From the NCBI GenBank assembly GCA_009760855.2, contig WPIO01000028.1, forward strand, positions 2,929,501-2,993,500: a stretch of 64,000 nucleotides of DNA, given 5' to 3'. Position numbers and translations under genes: made by a program. The first letter of the stretch is position 1, and every line of letters starts with the position of its first letter. The notes under the pieces were generated by a model. That model did no database searches. It saw only the letters and a list, made by a program, of their open reading frames with translations, and had not been told where the DNA came from. The stretch comes from Cristatella mucedo. Its lineage: Eukaryota > Bryozoa > Phylactolaemata > Cristatellidae. This document shows positions 38,280-49,981 of the stretch, piece by piece.

Positions 38280-39815
38280 TATTTATTTATTATTATTTAT
38301 AGATATTAAGTGTGAGACAGGCCTTTGCTGATTGCTGGAAACTTCAACGTTCACGTTACCGACTATAGCAACCGTCAGTCACGCTCATCTCTTGACTGTG
38401 TGGAGAAATTCGGAATAGTCCATCATGCCGGTCATGCGAGTCATATCAGTGGCCATGCTCTGGATCTAGCTATTGCAAAGAATGTGTGCCCACTGACCTT
38501 TTTGAGTGCCCTCATTACCATTTAGTAATATTTCTCCATCTCATTCACTGTTCCTGTTCCAGCGTAGCGTCGATTTTGTCCCAGCGAGACAACTTAAAAA
38601 GCATTTACGATGAGAATTGTTTAATCTGTTTGAGATGCAGGTCATCTTGATCTGCACCCAGGCTCTGTCGGCAGCCTCGATACCCATATCGTTGGAGTAA
38701 ATCTGAACTTAAGATTACTCTCAAAAAGTATGCTTTTCTACATTCTGTCCGTGTTCAGAGTCGAGGAGACTGTTTTCAATTTACCAAAAACTTCAAAAGA
38801 TTCGCTGTATCAAGCGCAGGCTTGAATGCCGCCGAGTTATGAAGTTTGGTCTGACACCAATCTAGTCAGTTTCCATGACTTTTTCCGTGCCCATATTCTG
38901 AAGCTTTGAAAGCCCTGGCTCTATTTATTCTAAGAAATTGTTGTCCTGCCAGTCAAATCCAAAACAAATTTATAAGACAATGAATCATTTGCGTACCAAT
39001 TCTAACACACTTACTCCGTGGATATTAATGGTCCGATCGATAGGTTTTTCTTCGTAGCAAAAATTGCGCATGTTTTGCCTCCAAAATGCCACCGCCGACT
39101 AAAGCAAGTGTGTTGAGTTGCAGCATGTGACCTCAATTAAGAAATTCTCCGAGGTTTCTGTGCGCCAAGTGGCTACTTGATTTGGTCAAGGAAAAGGAGC
39201 TAAACTCCTGAAAATTCCATACCATCACATATCTGGTCAAGCAGACACACTTAGTTAAGCCATGCCTCGGGTTTCTTATGCTTCTTTGGGTAAAGGTTTA
39301 ATAATCCTTCAAATGGGCCATTATTTGACTATTACTTAAAAACTCTGGATTGCATTTACAGGTCCTTATACTTATCTGAGGTCACTATCTGTCTCTCTTC
39401 TTCCTCTTTCCTTCTTTATCAACGAATCTCGGAAATTGTGTTGCTAAGCAGCTTGTAGATCACATTGAAAACAAGGAATTGTCAGAGAAATCTCATTCGT
39501 GAACAACTAAGCGACATCCCTCCAATGAATAGACATACTTCGCAGAAATACTGACAGAAATGTTTTTACGCTGGCCCTGCTTGTTCGATCGGCTACTTTT
39601 GACACTATTAATCACGATGTCCTATGTGAACGATTGCGAACAACGATCGGTCTGGCAGACGAGGCACTGGCGCGGTGCAAATCGTGCCGATCATATTCAA
39701 TCCGCATCATGAGGTGGTCAACTCTCATCTAGCAGATTAGTCACTTGTGGAGTTCAATGAGGGTCTGTTTTTGGTCATTTGCAGTTCTCCATTAATACTG
39801 AGTATCTGGTAAAAA
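38280..39815 (+). mobile_element. Decayed LINE-B (EN to RT)
   Basis: 38325-38525 encodes LIAGNFNVHVTDYSNRQSRS, DCVEKFGIVHHAGHASH and DLAIAKN, paralleling the LINE-B endonuclease. Later matches include SVRVQSRGDCFQFTKN near 38745 and ERLRTTIGLADEALARC near 39640. Many breaks. Confidence 0.85.
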
Positions 39816-39819
39816 TATT

Positions 39820-39900
39820 ATAATAACAATACATTTGTATAGCGCCATCGGAGAACTTAATCTCTCTCTTTCTAGGCACTTTACAGATGCTGCACATTAA
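39820..39900 (-). repeat. LINE-A tail-only copy
   Basis: A/T repeats, TTTGTATAGCGCCATCGGAG, AACTTAATCTCTCTCTTTC, then AGGCACTTTACAGATGCTGC. Confidence 0.75.
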
Positions 39901-39961
39901 GAGTTACCAAGTACTTGGTGGTAACATCCGCAAGCAACAGGCACTAGCAAGTAAGTAGGTA

Positions 39962-40729
39962 CATCTAGGTGTCATATTCCAAAGCGGCCTCTCGTTAGAC
40001 GACCATATCAGCTCCACGGTCAAATCTGCCTATTTTCAGCTTCATAATATTGCTAAAATTCGGGCTTGTTTAGATAAGGATACCACGTCTAAGTTGGTCC
40101 ATGCATTCGTGACATCTCGTCTCGACTTCTGCAACTCACTGCTTACTGGCCTACCAGCATGTGCGATCAGGCGATTGCAGCTGGTGCAAAACTCCGCAGC
40201 TAGGCTTGTCTGTCGTGAGCGTCGCAGTTGCCACATTACTCCACTTCTCGCCGACCTGCACTGGCTACCAGTCCAGCAACGGATCGACTTCAAGGTTTTG
40301 TCGCTCACTTTTAGGTCCCTTCATTCTTTGGCTCCAGCCTATCTGTCAGATATACTACCCTATCAGGCCAAGCATCGTACCACCCGCTTTTCGGAATCCA
40401 ACAGTCTATAAATACCTCGTACAAACCTTAAATCTTTTGGAGACCGTGCATTTAGTACATATGCTCCCAAAGCGTGAAACTCCCTCCCGACCTGCGTCAG
40501 AACATCGCCTGACCTGAGCACATTTAAAAGGAACCTAAAAACACACCTATTTAGAACAGCATTCAGTGGGTCCCTGTGATTCGTCCTTGATGTGCTTATG
40601 CGTGCTGACACTGTGCATGCTGCCACTAACCACATTTGCATGCTGACCCTGTGCATGTAACCCCTAACCATGTTATTCATTTTGTTTGTTTTTCAAGCAT
40701 GATTTCACTTACTATTCTATTGCGTATCG
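39962..40729 (+). mobile_element. LINE-A copy A5 (tail missing)
   Basis: NLGVIFQSGLSLDDHIS region, then 40094-40411 VHAFVTSRLDFCNSLL to HRTTRFSESNSL, then 3' UTR to TTCTATTGCGTATC, where the sequence departs before the hairpin. Very similar to A3, so recent. Confidence 0.93.
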
Positions 40730-41833
40730 CTATGACGGTAAGATTCGAGCACTTGACAAGCCAGGTCGCGTTATGGAGCCGGCCTCGCCCGTTATGGAGC
40801 GGGCCCCCGAGCTGTCGAAGCCTCGATGACGTGGCCACGTAGCTGCTAGTGGAAAACTGAAGCCGCGTTACGGCTGAAGCCGCGCTCGCCAGCCACGTCG
40901 GGTCGCCACCGCTTGGTCGGCGGACACTTACTAGACCCACAGTGTAATGCAACACGGATATTTGCAGCACTATGTCTTGGCCATAAGCCAGGATATAAAA
41001 AAAAATAGAAAGAGAGCTACCAGATGACACCTGTACGCGATCCCTGCGGGCCGGCCAACCGGCGAGTCCACCGCGAGACGGTGTCTTGTCCAAACCGCCA
41101 TGATAACAAGCCGAGTCTCTCTCTCTCTCCGCCGCCGCCGCTGGTAAGCATGCGTCCGCCATTCAGGCGCGAGGCCTTCGAGCAGCGAGGGCTTCGGTGC
41201 GGCGAAGAGGACCTTCACGCTGCGATTGCATGCGCACTGGACGTCCGCGCTCCACCGGAAGTTTGGCAGGCGTGCCCGCTCGCTCGGGATAAGAGCGAGC
41301 GAAGAAGGCAGCCGCCCGGCCGACTGTCGCTCTGCGTCCAGAGCGCGTGGGCCTGCCGGCCGGTCGGTCGGCCGGGCGCCCTGGCCTACTCGTCGCGCCT
41401 GCCAAGGCGGCCGCTCTCCCGCGAGTGGTCTCGCCCGCGCGCGGGAGAAGGCGAGCGTGTATTGTCGAGAATAATTATGACTTGGCGAAATCTGACTTCG
41501 CCTGCGGTGCCAGAAACGGGACGCTGCGTACCGGCTGGGTGCTGCTGGCTGCAAGCGACTGTCGGGCGGCGACCGCGAGCTCCGCCGCCACGGCAGAGCC
41601 GGCGATAGATGGACACCAGTTCCGAGCGGCGGGCGGAGGTGGCGTCGCGATAGCAACGGGCGCTCGCGAGCTCGTGCGCGTCGGCGGACGAGCCCGACGA
41701 GCCCGCGCGAGCGGGCGCTTCACGCGGCTCTCGACGACGACGCGGGGTGGACCGCGCGGCGCGGTGCGGCTTGCCGACGTGGCCCTTGAAGGCGCCGGCC
41801 GACCCCTTCGGGCGGCCGCCGCCGTCCGCGGCG
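40730..41833. other. GC-rich 3' flank of the CXorf65-like gene
   Basis: CpG-rich from about 41000. Long open frames on both strands are composition artefacts. No poly(A) signal could be assigned. Confidence 0.4.
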
Positions 41834-42225
41834 CTAACGCTTGGCTCGCGAGTGCGAGCGACTCGGTGGCGCCGGCGGGGCCGCCGGCTTCCTCGTAGAC
41901 TTGACCACCATTTTCCCGGCGGGGCTGGGGCTCTTGGTGAGAGCCTTGGCGGGCTGCTTCTTCTTCTTCTTCTGCTGCTGCAGCTGCTGCTCCTCGCTCA
42001 GGCGCAGCACGAAGTTGGGAAACAGCTCGCTGCAGCGCTCCAGCAACGGCACGAAGCTGTACTGCGCGGCGGCGGCGCCGCCGCCGCCTCCACCTCCTAC
42101 GGCCGCCAACTCGCCGTCGTCGTCCGACTCGACCAGTTGCTTTTCGAGCAGAATGTAGGTGCACTTGACGTCCAAGTACTTCTCCGCCGTCTCGTTCCTG
42201 TGCAGGTCAAGGTCTTTCACGAGAC
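41834..42225 (-). CDS. CXorf65: CXorf65-like exon 2 (terminal)
   Basis: The acceptor ACCGCCGCAG|GT leads into LVKDLDLHRNETAEKYLDV. Downstream are an acidic patch (ESDDDGE), a G8 run, the PLLERCSELFPNF block, a glutamine/lysine coiled stretch and a proline/serine/arginine-rich basic end. The stop is at 41836-41834. Confidence 0.78.
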
Positions 42226-44548
42226 CTGCGGCGGTGGGAGTTCGGAGAGGCTGGCTGCGTAAGTAGCGCGAGCGAGCGAGAAACGTCATCGCCTCCTTTG
42301 CGACGCGCATTCTCGCTGAGCAGCGAGCGCTAAGTCACCGACGCTCGCTCGCCTGCTCCGAAGGTGAGTGGGCGGTGCCGGCGAGCGGCGGCCGAGCCGC
42401 GGACGGACGGCCGAGCGGCGGCGGCGGCGGCTTTCGCGAGCCGACGCCTCGGAGCCGGCGCTGGCGCGGGATTCAACGAGCGACCGAGAGGGAGACCTTG
42501 CCGGCGACCCCGCTAAAAGCCTAGCTGAAACCGTTTGCTCTCAAGGGCGTCCCCGACTGCCGATAGATTAGCGTAAACTGGCGAGTTCACCGAAGCTTCA
42601 GAAACTGCATCCTGTGGCATTCTGCCTTGGCACCTATTCACAGACGGCGATACGAGGGATCGGCCGAGAAGCTGGAGGAAACAGCATCGATCGCTTCAAC
42701 TTCGAGCGAAGAAGAGCCCGACCGGTGGACGGCAGATCATCTCTCGTCGCTGAGCAAATTAGATTCATCTTACGCTGCTCAACTCTGTCAACTCAACTGC
42801 CGGCGTGCGACGCGCCGGCGCGCGTGCAGGAGCTCACGCCGAAGTACCGCTTGCGCCGGAAGTGCAACTGACGGGTTGCAAATCTCGTGAATATTAAGAA
42901 AAGGGCATTTCGTCGCCATTGGCGAAGCTTTCAAAGTACTGCACCTACCACCGCGGCTCCCCTCGTTCAACTTCGCAGTTCGTCTGCGAGCTCTCCGTGG
43001 GTGTTCCGGGTAGTGAGTTCGACTCCTGCTGCCAACGTGGTTCGGCGGCTTCTACTTCGACGCAGAACAAGACCGCAAGCAAGCACGGCGTTCACTACTG
43101 CGCATGTCCTAGCCGACGTGCAGCAACTACCGGTGCACCCCTGAGCCTTGAATACGCTGCTAGTGACTTGCAGATGCAGCACCAATCCTGAGGTTCGTGC
43201 ATACATTCACCTAGCCATTATAGAAAACCATCTTTCAGGTACAGCACTCAAACAGGTTAGTCACAAGCGACTACTCTTTGTTATTGAGCGTGTTACCACT
43301 AACCACTCGATCGTGCTTCCTTTGTAGCAATGTTAAGTGCCTAAGAAGAGACTGTTCTCTGAGGGCGCTATAACACTTGTATTATTATTATTATTACTAT
43401 TACTAAAAATCCTCGTCAAACATTCCACCAACGCCGCCGAATGCTACACACACTGCGTTGCGGCTTCCACGTTGGAACAGAGCGAGGTCGCAAGCATAGC
43501 GCTCGAAACGGTTCCGGTGCCCCCTGATGTTCCACTAATACCGGCGACGCTCTTAGTCCTTGACCTTTGGAGTCACGGCGAGAAACTTTCAGACGCAGCA
43601 TCGATGCACGCAGGTATACTGACAGGTATACCGGTACTCGGCAGCAGCGACGAGCGCCCAAGTCTTAAGATCGATGGTCCGCATCCATAGCGTAAAGAAA
43701 TCTGCTCGACTGCGACGGATGCTTAATGGCTTCCGAAATATGCCGCGTCATGCCACAGCTCTCGTACGGTGCCCACAGCTGGAGTCCATCCACAGCTTAT
43801 TGCCTACGGCACGGCTTCGAATTGTACGCTGCCGACCATGGATTAACACACAGCTGGCTGCTAGCCAGCTACAACCTAGGAACCGCGAATAACAAATGTC
43901 GTAACAGTCATAATCTGGCTGACTAAGCTCGCCGCCGGCTCAGTTCTCCAGCCGGCTAGTCTGTATTGCGGACCGTGATAGCCCAGGTTCGAGCACTACA
44001 GTGGGCGTTCCTGTAATGCCGTCTGCAAGCGGCGGTGGCAGCCATTTAGGCTCATGTGCCGCTATGCAAAAGAGGCTGCTACATAAATCGGCTACCATTG
44101 TCCACAGCACAAGCGTGAGGAATAGCCGACCTGCAGCTCTTCTGCTCCCATGCACTCACTAAGCCGTTCATTTAGCGAGCCCTCACTTTTAGTTCAATAC
44201 AAAAACCCAACGCGAACCCGGCATTCTAGCGGCAAAAAAGAGAGAGAACCTAGCGCAGAGAGAACGTGTAAAGTGTGTGAGTATGTGAGTGTGTGAGTGT
44301 GTGAGTGTGTGAGTGTGTGAGTGTGAGAGTGTGAGAGTGTGTGAGTGTGTGAGTGTATGTCTATCTCTTGAGCGAGCGAGCAAGCGACCCACAGCGTTTA
44401 GCTAACCGGTCTCATCCGATAGGTCAATGCTGATGTTGCGTCCGTCATGGCCTGTTCGCGCCTTGATGCTCTTCAGCAGATTGATGATCGAGCAGGTCGG
44501 ATTGCAAATTAGAGACTTGTTGTCCCCATACTTGACGACGATGAACAT
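41834..44548 (-). CDS. CXorf65: CXorf65/C22orf15-family protein (2 coding exons)
   Basis: Exons 44548-44407 and 42225-41834 join at ACC G|GT to give a 177-residue protein. The N-terminus MFIVVKYGDNKSLICNPTC, followed by SIDLSDETGLVKDL and KCTYILLEKQ, matches remembered vertebrate CXorf65 and C22orf15 (start MFIFIKHGDN, later IDLCDQTG). These are ubiquitin-like-fold candidates of unknown function. Exon 2 adds a glycine run, the conserved-looking block FVPLLERCSELFPNFVLRL and a lysine-rich basic tail ending SHSRAKR. The start is the family start; the frame stays open about 200 codons further upstream through GA repeats. No function should be assumed. The family assignment comes from memory and needs a search. 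Confidence 0.78.
43240..43405 (+). repeat. LINE-A 3' end fragment
   Basis: GAGCGTGTTACCACTAACCA, CTTCCTTTGTAGCAATGTTA, a degraded hairpin (AAGTGCCTAAGAAGAGACTG...GAGGGCGCT), (ATT)n. Same 3' UTR variant as 61500. Lies in the CXorf65-like intron. Confidence 0.85.
43925..44095 (+). mobile_element. tRNA-headed SINE (body type 2)
   Basis: B-box-like GTGATAGCCCAGGTTCGAGC, then AAGCGGCGGTGGCAGCCATT and CCGCTATGCAAAAGAGGCTG. Lies in the CXorf65-like intron. Confidence 0.75.
44276..44356. repeat. GAGTGTGT simple repeat
   Basis: About ten tandem units of GTGTGTGA type, in the intron 50 bp past exon 1 of the CXorf65-like gene. Confidence 0.93.
44407..44548 (-). CDS. CXorf65: CXorf65-like exon 1
   Basis: Encodes 47 residues from the family start methionine through IDLSDET and the first base of a glycine codon, at donor ACCG|GTTAGC. 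The donor is weak, but the join to exon 2 continues the family alignment without a gap. Confidence 0.78.
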
Positions 44549-44698
44549 TTGGCCGAGCGTCCGCAGCCTGAAACGCGCCACGAGTCTCGTCAGCCGACGG
44601 CGACTTCGGCTAATTTGCTGCGTCGCTGCTTCGAGCGTCGTCGCGTGGCTGCGGCTGCGACGTGGCGTCGGCTCCAGCGACTCTCGGAGACGGACGGA

Positions 44699-44719
44699 GA
44701 GAGAGAGAGAGACAGGGTT

Positions 44720-44790
<71 letters not shown>

Positions 44791-44820
44791 GAGAGAGAGA
44801 GAGAGAGAGGGAGAAAGCGA
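44699..44820. repeat. (GA)n array
   Basis: About 120 bp of GA repeat just upstream of the CXorf65-like start, probably in its 5' UTR or promoter. Confidence 0.95.
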
Positions 44821-44984
44821 GCTCTGCCCCACACGGGAGAGGCCGCCGCTCGCCTCGCTGAGCAGCGCCAGCGGCGAGGCGAGCCCACCCACCGGTTGCG
44901 CGAGGCGCCGCCGAGTCGCCAGCGCCGGAGCTGGCCGCGACGCCGACCGGCGCTCGACTCGCACCCACGCTGGCCGCGAGCAGA

Positions 44985-45046
44985 GAGGCGAGCAGAGAGG
45001 CGAGCAGAGAGGCGAGCAGAGAGGCGAGCAGAGAGGCGAGCGCGGG
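44985..45046. repeat. 12-bp minisatellite, about 5 copies
   Basis: Perfect tandem repeats of GCGAGCAGAGAG. On the minus strand they read as LASLLASL in the open leader of the CXorf65-like gene. Confidence 0.95.
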
Positions 45047-45960
45047 CGAGCGCCGGCTCACCCGACTCAAGCCACGCTCGCGAGCGCGTGTAGGCGCGGG
45101 AGGCTCGGGTCGCATTATCTTCGCGACCTCGAGCGCTGCGGTTGCCATGCAGCGACGCCAGCCGAGACCCTGGTGCGCTCGGCCGACACCTGAGCCGGGT
45201 AGGGCGGCAGGTGGCGGGCGGGCGAGGCCGCGGCTCGGCTCTTCTCGATCCGACCGCCAGAGGGCCGATGTGGCTCGGGCAGAGCGGGAGCGTAAAAGAT
45301 GGACGCGAACGTTGGCTACAATCGACCGAGCCCGAGCTCGGAGGAGAAGCGCACCGCCGTAGGCTAGGCAGGCGCGCGCCCGGGCCGCACGCGAGCATAT
45401 CGGTGGAAGGGGAGAGTGCTGCTGGTGGCGCCGATTCGGAGAGCCGCGGCGGGGCGCCGCTCGCTGCGTCGCCTGCGCCGCACCTGACTGACGGCTCGCC
45501 AGCTGCCCGACCGGCGTGCACCCGGACGTCCTAGTAACGGCGCTCGCCGGGCGAACTGGGCGGCGGCGCTGGTGGCGGCGACCCTTGCTGCCGACGAGAG
45601 CTGGACGAGTTCTCTGCTGCGGCGCTAGCCACTCAGTGCATTTGTTTGCCCGGCCCTATTCAGGCGAAGCGCGCGACCCGCGAGCGAGTACACAGGTGAA
45701 ACAATCGCGCCAACCACGGTCTTTTAGAGCCTAAAAGCGAAGTGGCCGCGATGGCCATCCCGTTGCGCAACTCGGACGCTTCGCCCGCTCGCGCGCCGCG
45801 CCTGCGTTGGGCTGCGAGGCACCGCTGCGGTTCGCTGGGAGGCCACAGGGCGTCGATGGGGGATGCGGCGCTGCTCCCGCCGAAGCGCTCCCAGCCTCGG
45901 CGGCGCTCGCTCAAGGACATCGATAGCCGCGCACTTCCGGCGCGATTAGTCTCTGTACTC

Positions 45961-46664
45961 TAACAGCGCGGCGACGCTGCACCGGCGGCCTATCGCTGGG
46001 CTTCTCGCCCTGTACTCGTGTACTGGGCCGGCGGCAGGGCGTGGCTTTCGCTTGTTAACATATTCGATTCCTTAACGAATTGGCTCGCTCGAAAGAGGCT
46101 GAGTGACAAGAGATGGAGAGACAGATACAGAGAAACAGATGCAGATATGCTTAAAGGAAAATAGACAGAAACATCTAGAAGAACGCAGAGATAGATAGAT
46201 GCACACAGACTGTCCAACAGTCGTAGAGACCCGGAGACGAAAACGAAGTAACTAGTAGAGGTTGATCGAAAGACAGAGACCGAGCGACACAAGCGTAAAT
46301 ATATAGATCAAGAGAAGGCGCATAGCTGCGAAAAAACGCGACGTCGTCAATAAGACAACAGAGAGAGCTTACAGATAAAGGATTTGCAGTGGCTACGGGC
46401 GATTGCATTTCGGCGCCAGGAAAGCGCTCGGGTATGCAATCTTTGCCTCTTGAGACAGCAAACTAGTCCTCGCTCGTTTATTTGTGCACAGTCTGTCCGA
46501 CTCTTGCCTCACTGCTTGCTCTGCGCGCTCGGCGTGCAGAAAAGTGCACCGAGCGCCTGTGGCTGCTCTCGTAATGTCGGCTTCAGGACTGTCACTGCTG
46601 CCTGTCAGTGGGACCGGACTAAACTGACGGCGCCATCTGCTTCCGGTAGACAGCATCGAGTCTC

Positions 46665-46667
<3 letters not shown>
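45961..46667. other. Unassigned
   Basis: Purine-rich GATA/GACAGA simple sequence at 46100-46300; no gene recognised. Confidence 0.4.
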
Positions 46668-46755
<88 letters not shown>

Positions 46756-46775
46756 CTCTCCTCTCTCTCTCTCGC
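46668..46775. repeat. (CT)n array
   Basis: About 105 bp of CT dinucleotides with single interruptions. Confidence 0.96.
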
Positions 46776-47471
46776 TCGCACTCACGCGCGAATGCTTGAC
46801 CTGAAGTGCACTCTCCATTAGCCAAATAAGGAGTCAGCTGCTGGTCTGCGTAACTCCACAGAACGACTGAGCGGTAAGTAAACCTAAATGGAGAGGCAAG
46901 CTATTCCTTGGCGTCCTTGCAAACCTGCGAGCAGCACAAATTCCATGCTCGCAACTGGCGTGGGGAAAATTTAATGGTCGGCTTCTTGGCCTCTCACAGC
47001 GATTCCATCCCCGTGCCCGGCGAGCGTAATCAACGATGAAGAATGATTTGAAGTCAAAAATTGAACGCTTGTGTCTGCCTTCGGTGAAATGTAATGAAAA
47101 GATGCAAATATTAGCTTGGCTGGACGCAGCAAGGCGTTCTGTGTATTATCGTGTTCCGATCCTGCCTGAGGCATCCGAAATAAGTCTAAGAGACTTGAGC
47201 CCACTTGAGGCTAAACGCCAGCGAGCGTACGAGAGAAGCCGCATAGGATTTACATCCGAGGCCGAGGCAATTCGATGGCGATCCGAGTATTATCGGACAA
47301 GACACTCGCTTTATTTGAATGCTAAATACCCAATGCTGTTCCGATGTCACTCGAGTTTTATTTCTAGCTCGTCTAAAGAGCTGCAGCATCAGCTGCTCTT
47401 CGTCGGTCGCTCTACTTTGCTTTGCACCGAGCTAAACGACGGACTCTGACGAAACGACGGCCTCTGAGCCG

Positions 47472-47564
47472 CTAGCCGCTAGTCGAATGCTGCGCTGCCC
47501 ACCCGCGCTGCTGCTGCTGCTGCTGCAGCACCAGCTTCTTCCTCTCGCCGTCGCGCGCCGCCAT
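47472..47564 (-). CDS. Candidate start exon (30 aa, Q6 run)
   Basis: ATG in good context (ACAATGGCGG) encodes MAARDGERKKLVL, six glutamines and RGW, in CpG-rich DNA; TAG follows. It could be the first coding exon of an unrecognised minus-strand transcript (a GTGGGC donor lies at the end of the Q run), a uORF, or chance. Confidence 0.2.
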   Translation of the reverse strand: MAARDGERKKLVLQQQQQQRGWAAQHSTSG

Positions 47565-49855
47565 TGTAAAAGTAAAAGCCGATGAGGCTCGAGATCGCCG
47601 CCACGTACGTCCGGTCTTCGACTGCAGCCTGGCGTTTCGAGGGGCGGAGCGTTAGCTCCGTCGATTGCTTCACTCCGCCCCTCGGCCACTCCGGAGGTCT
47701 GACGGAATCGGGCCGCTTCCGAGGCGATCGCTGCCCGCTAGGTGGCGCAGCAGCGGGCAGCAGAGCCTGGTGGCGGAGCAGCTGGCAGCCAGCGGCAAAG
47801 GTGAGCTCGCGACGGAGACCCGCGCTCGACCAGACTCGCAGCCGGAAGATGGTTGAAGCACTCATGAGAGAGCAGATACCTTAACGGACGGAAGCGCTAG
47901 TCGGAAGGTTTGAGTGCCCATCTGCTCGAGTCGCGGCGGCGGCGATCGCAAATACACATTTACAATACGATTCGGGCGCGATTCGTCGAGGCGTCCGCGA
48001 GACAGTATCCATCGCCGGGGCGGCAGCTAAAACAGCGGTGGTGCTAGCTAAGCCAGCGAGATTATGCCTCATGACCATTATTCGAGGGTTCCTAAATTAT
48101 AACGGCTAGGAACCCCGATTATTTTGCAATAATCTATGGCCGAGGCCACATAAAAGCCAACGTTTTGAGATACGCGAACTTGTGAAAGTCACGGCAGCTG
48201 CTGAATGCCTGCAACCTTACGCTACTGTCAAATAGAGTTGTCTACGCTATGGATACGGACTTGCTACGTTAGGCTACGAGCGTTTTCGTCCCTGCCGTGT
48301 TCGTTTAGCTGCCGGCATACCTACATGCATTGTTGCCGCACCCAAAAATCGCTGGCCGTGCTATAAAGTTCAGGCGTCACCAGTATTCGTCGCGTGTTGG
48401 CTGAAGCTAGCACCGTTTTTTGCAAGCGCTGTGTTAGCGGCCTAGTTCTGCCAGGGCGTGAAATCCACCGAACACCGAATTTTTAACACTATACATACCA
48501 GGACCTTCATTGAAGTTCTCGCTTCGCATACCCAAAACGATAGATCATTTTTTCAACAGTCATCGAAGAGTAGTGGCGCTGCTTAGATCTGCACGCGGAT
48601 TGGCCCGGGCGGAAGTAGTTGTACGGGCGCGTCATGCCATCACGTGGTTCCGCCCCTAGCCGACGTTCCATCTGGCCAATGGGCGAGCACCTTGCCGGCC
48701 CTCGACATACTTGCCGTGAAATTCACTATATGCCGGTGCGTCGGCCTGTACGCACGCTATCCACTCTATTCTCTCTTATTACCACGTGCTCCGGAGAAGC
48801 ACACACGACGGCTACTACATCAGTTTGTAAGCTCGCTCGCTTGCGCGTATGCGATACAATGCAGCAGTCGTCGACAATGCAACAACAACTCGCTTTCGAG
48901 GGGCTTCGCTCGTCGTCGCGCCGCCGTCGCCCGCCCACGAGGCTCCTACTGTTGATCTCCCTCATTACTGCCAATAGCCGCGTCTGTGCACGAAAATCAA
49001 ACCGCGAGCTGCCGTTGCGGGAATAAATTGCAATCGCTAGAAATTGACGTGACCGGTTCGAACGCCCGAATGCGAGCTGGGCACGCGCCGGCGGACATGT
49101 CGAGGAGCGGCTGCGAGGCAACTGTGGCAACGTCGGCTCTGCGTGACGTGCAGCTGTGCTAAAGCTACTTTGCTAAAGCGACTAGAGTCAAGCGTTTTAA
49201 CTTGATCGCGGAATGGTGCAGGGTCAAAGGCCGCACATTCGGCCAGCGGGTTGGAAAGCGAAATGATTTTTTCGTCTGGAGTGGAGCTCGATCCCGTCTC
49301 TCATCTCTCGTGTCTGCCGCTCGAGCGCTCTCGCCGATTGAGATATCATTGTCACTAAGGCGTCCACGCAATGAGCACAAGTGTCGAGGCTGTGTCTCAA
49401 AATGTGCACCGGCGTGCTCGCTGCGACGTTGCTAGTGCGCTAAGCTGCTAGCAACGTATTTCTAGGGATGAGCGAGCAGGCTCGGAAGGCAGAGAATGTC
49501 CGCTTTTCACCAGCGATATCGTGCGAAACAAGATGTCCGAGAGTAAAATCTCTCGTGTAGCGGCCAAGTCTGCTGTATTTTGGTAGTGGCCCGCACCTTT
49601 GCGACCCATTCTCGTGAAAACTGGCGCTCGCCGCGGCGTGAAATTTCGCGGGTGCAATTAAACAGCAGCAGTGCGACACGATGCGAGTTGTAAAGACTGG
49701 CGGCGCCGAATCCGCTTGGCGTTTTGAATGAGAATGACCGCTTCCGCCTCTTCGCTCTGGCAACGGCTACAGCGGCGCAGCCCGCGAGGCTGATTCGCGT
49801 CCGGATAGCGGAAGCTGCGACTCGCCTCGGTGCATAATCGCGCCACACATTCCCT

Positions 49856-49884
49856 CCCCCCCCCCCCCCGGCGGGGGGGGGGGT
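49856..49884. repeat. Poly-C / poly-G palindrome
   Basis: A run of about 14 C, then GGC, then about 11 G. The two arms are complementary and the G arm could also form a quadruplex. Confidence 0.9.
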
Positions 49885-49975
49885 GCACCTCCTTTTGGCC
49901 GCGGAGGAGAGAAGACCGCTCGCTCGCCGGCCACGAGTGCTGCGCTATTGTACAGCTAGGTCGAGGTAGAACGAT

Positions 49976-49981
49976 TTATTT
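49976..49981 (-). terminator. Possible Nav1 polyadenylation signal
   Basis: AATAAA on the minus strand about 800 nt past the Nav1 stop, in otherwise GC-rich DNA where this hexamer is less expected. No cleavage-site evidence is visible. Confidence 0.3.

Larger units (their letters stand above)
44549..45960 (-). promoter_or_regulatory. CpG-rich upstream region of the CXorf65-like gene
   Basis: Very GC- and CpG-rich DNA immediately upstream of exon 1, typical of a CpG-island promoter. The frame of exon 1 stays open to an ATG at 45148 (MATAALEVAK...). No TATA box is evident. Confidence 0.45.

Noticed and set aside
41024-42262. Several 100-230 codon frames on both strands
   Set aside because: High GC removes stop codons; only the CXorf65-like exon (42225-41834) shows family similarity and proper splice borders.
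44427-45534. Long frames at the CXorf65-like promoter on both strands
   Set aside because: Products of GA repeats, the 12-bp minisatellite and high GC; no domain.
47036-47449. 137-codon frame on the plus strand (KIERLCLPSVKCNEKMQ start)
   Set aside because: Composition is fairly protein-like, but no domain, splice sites or conserved context could be named; left unassigned.
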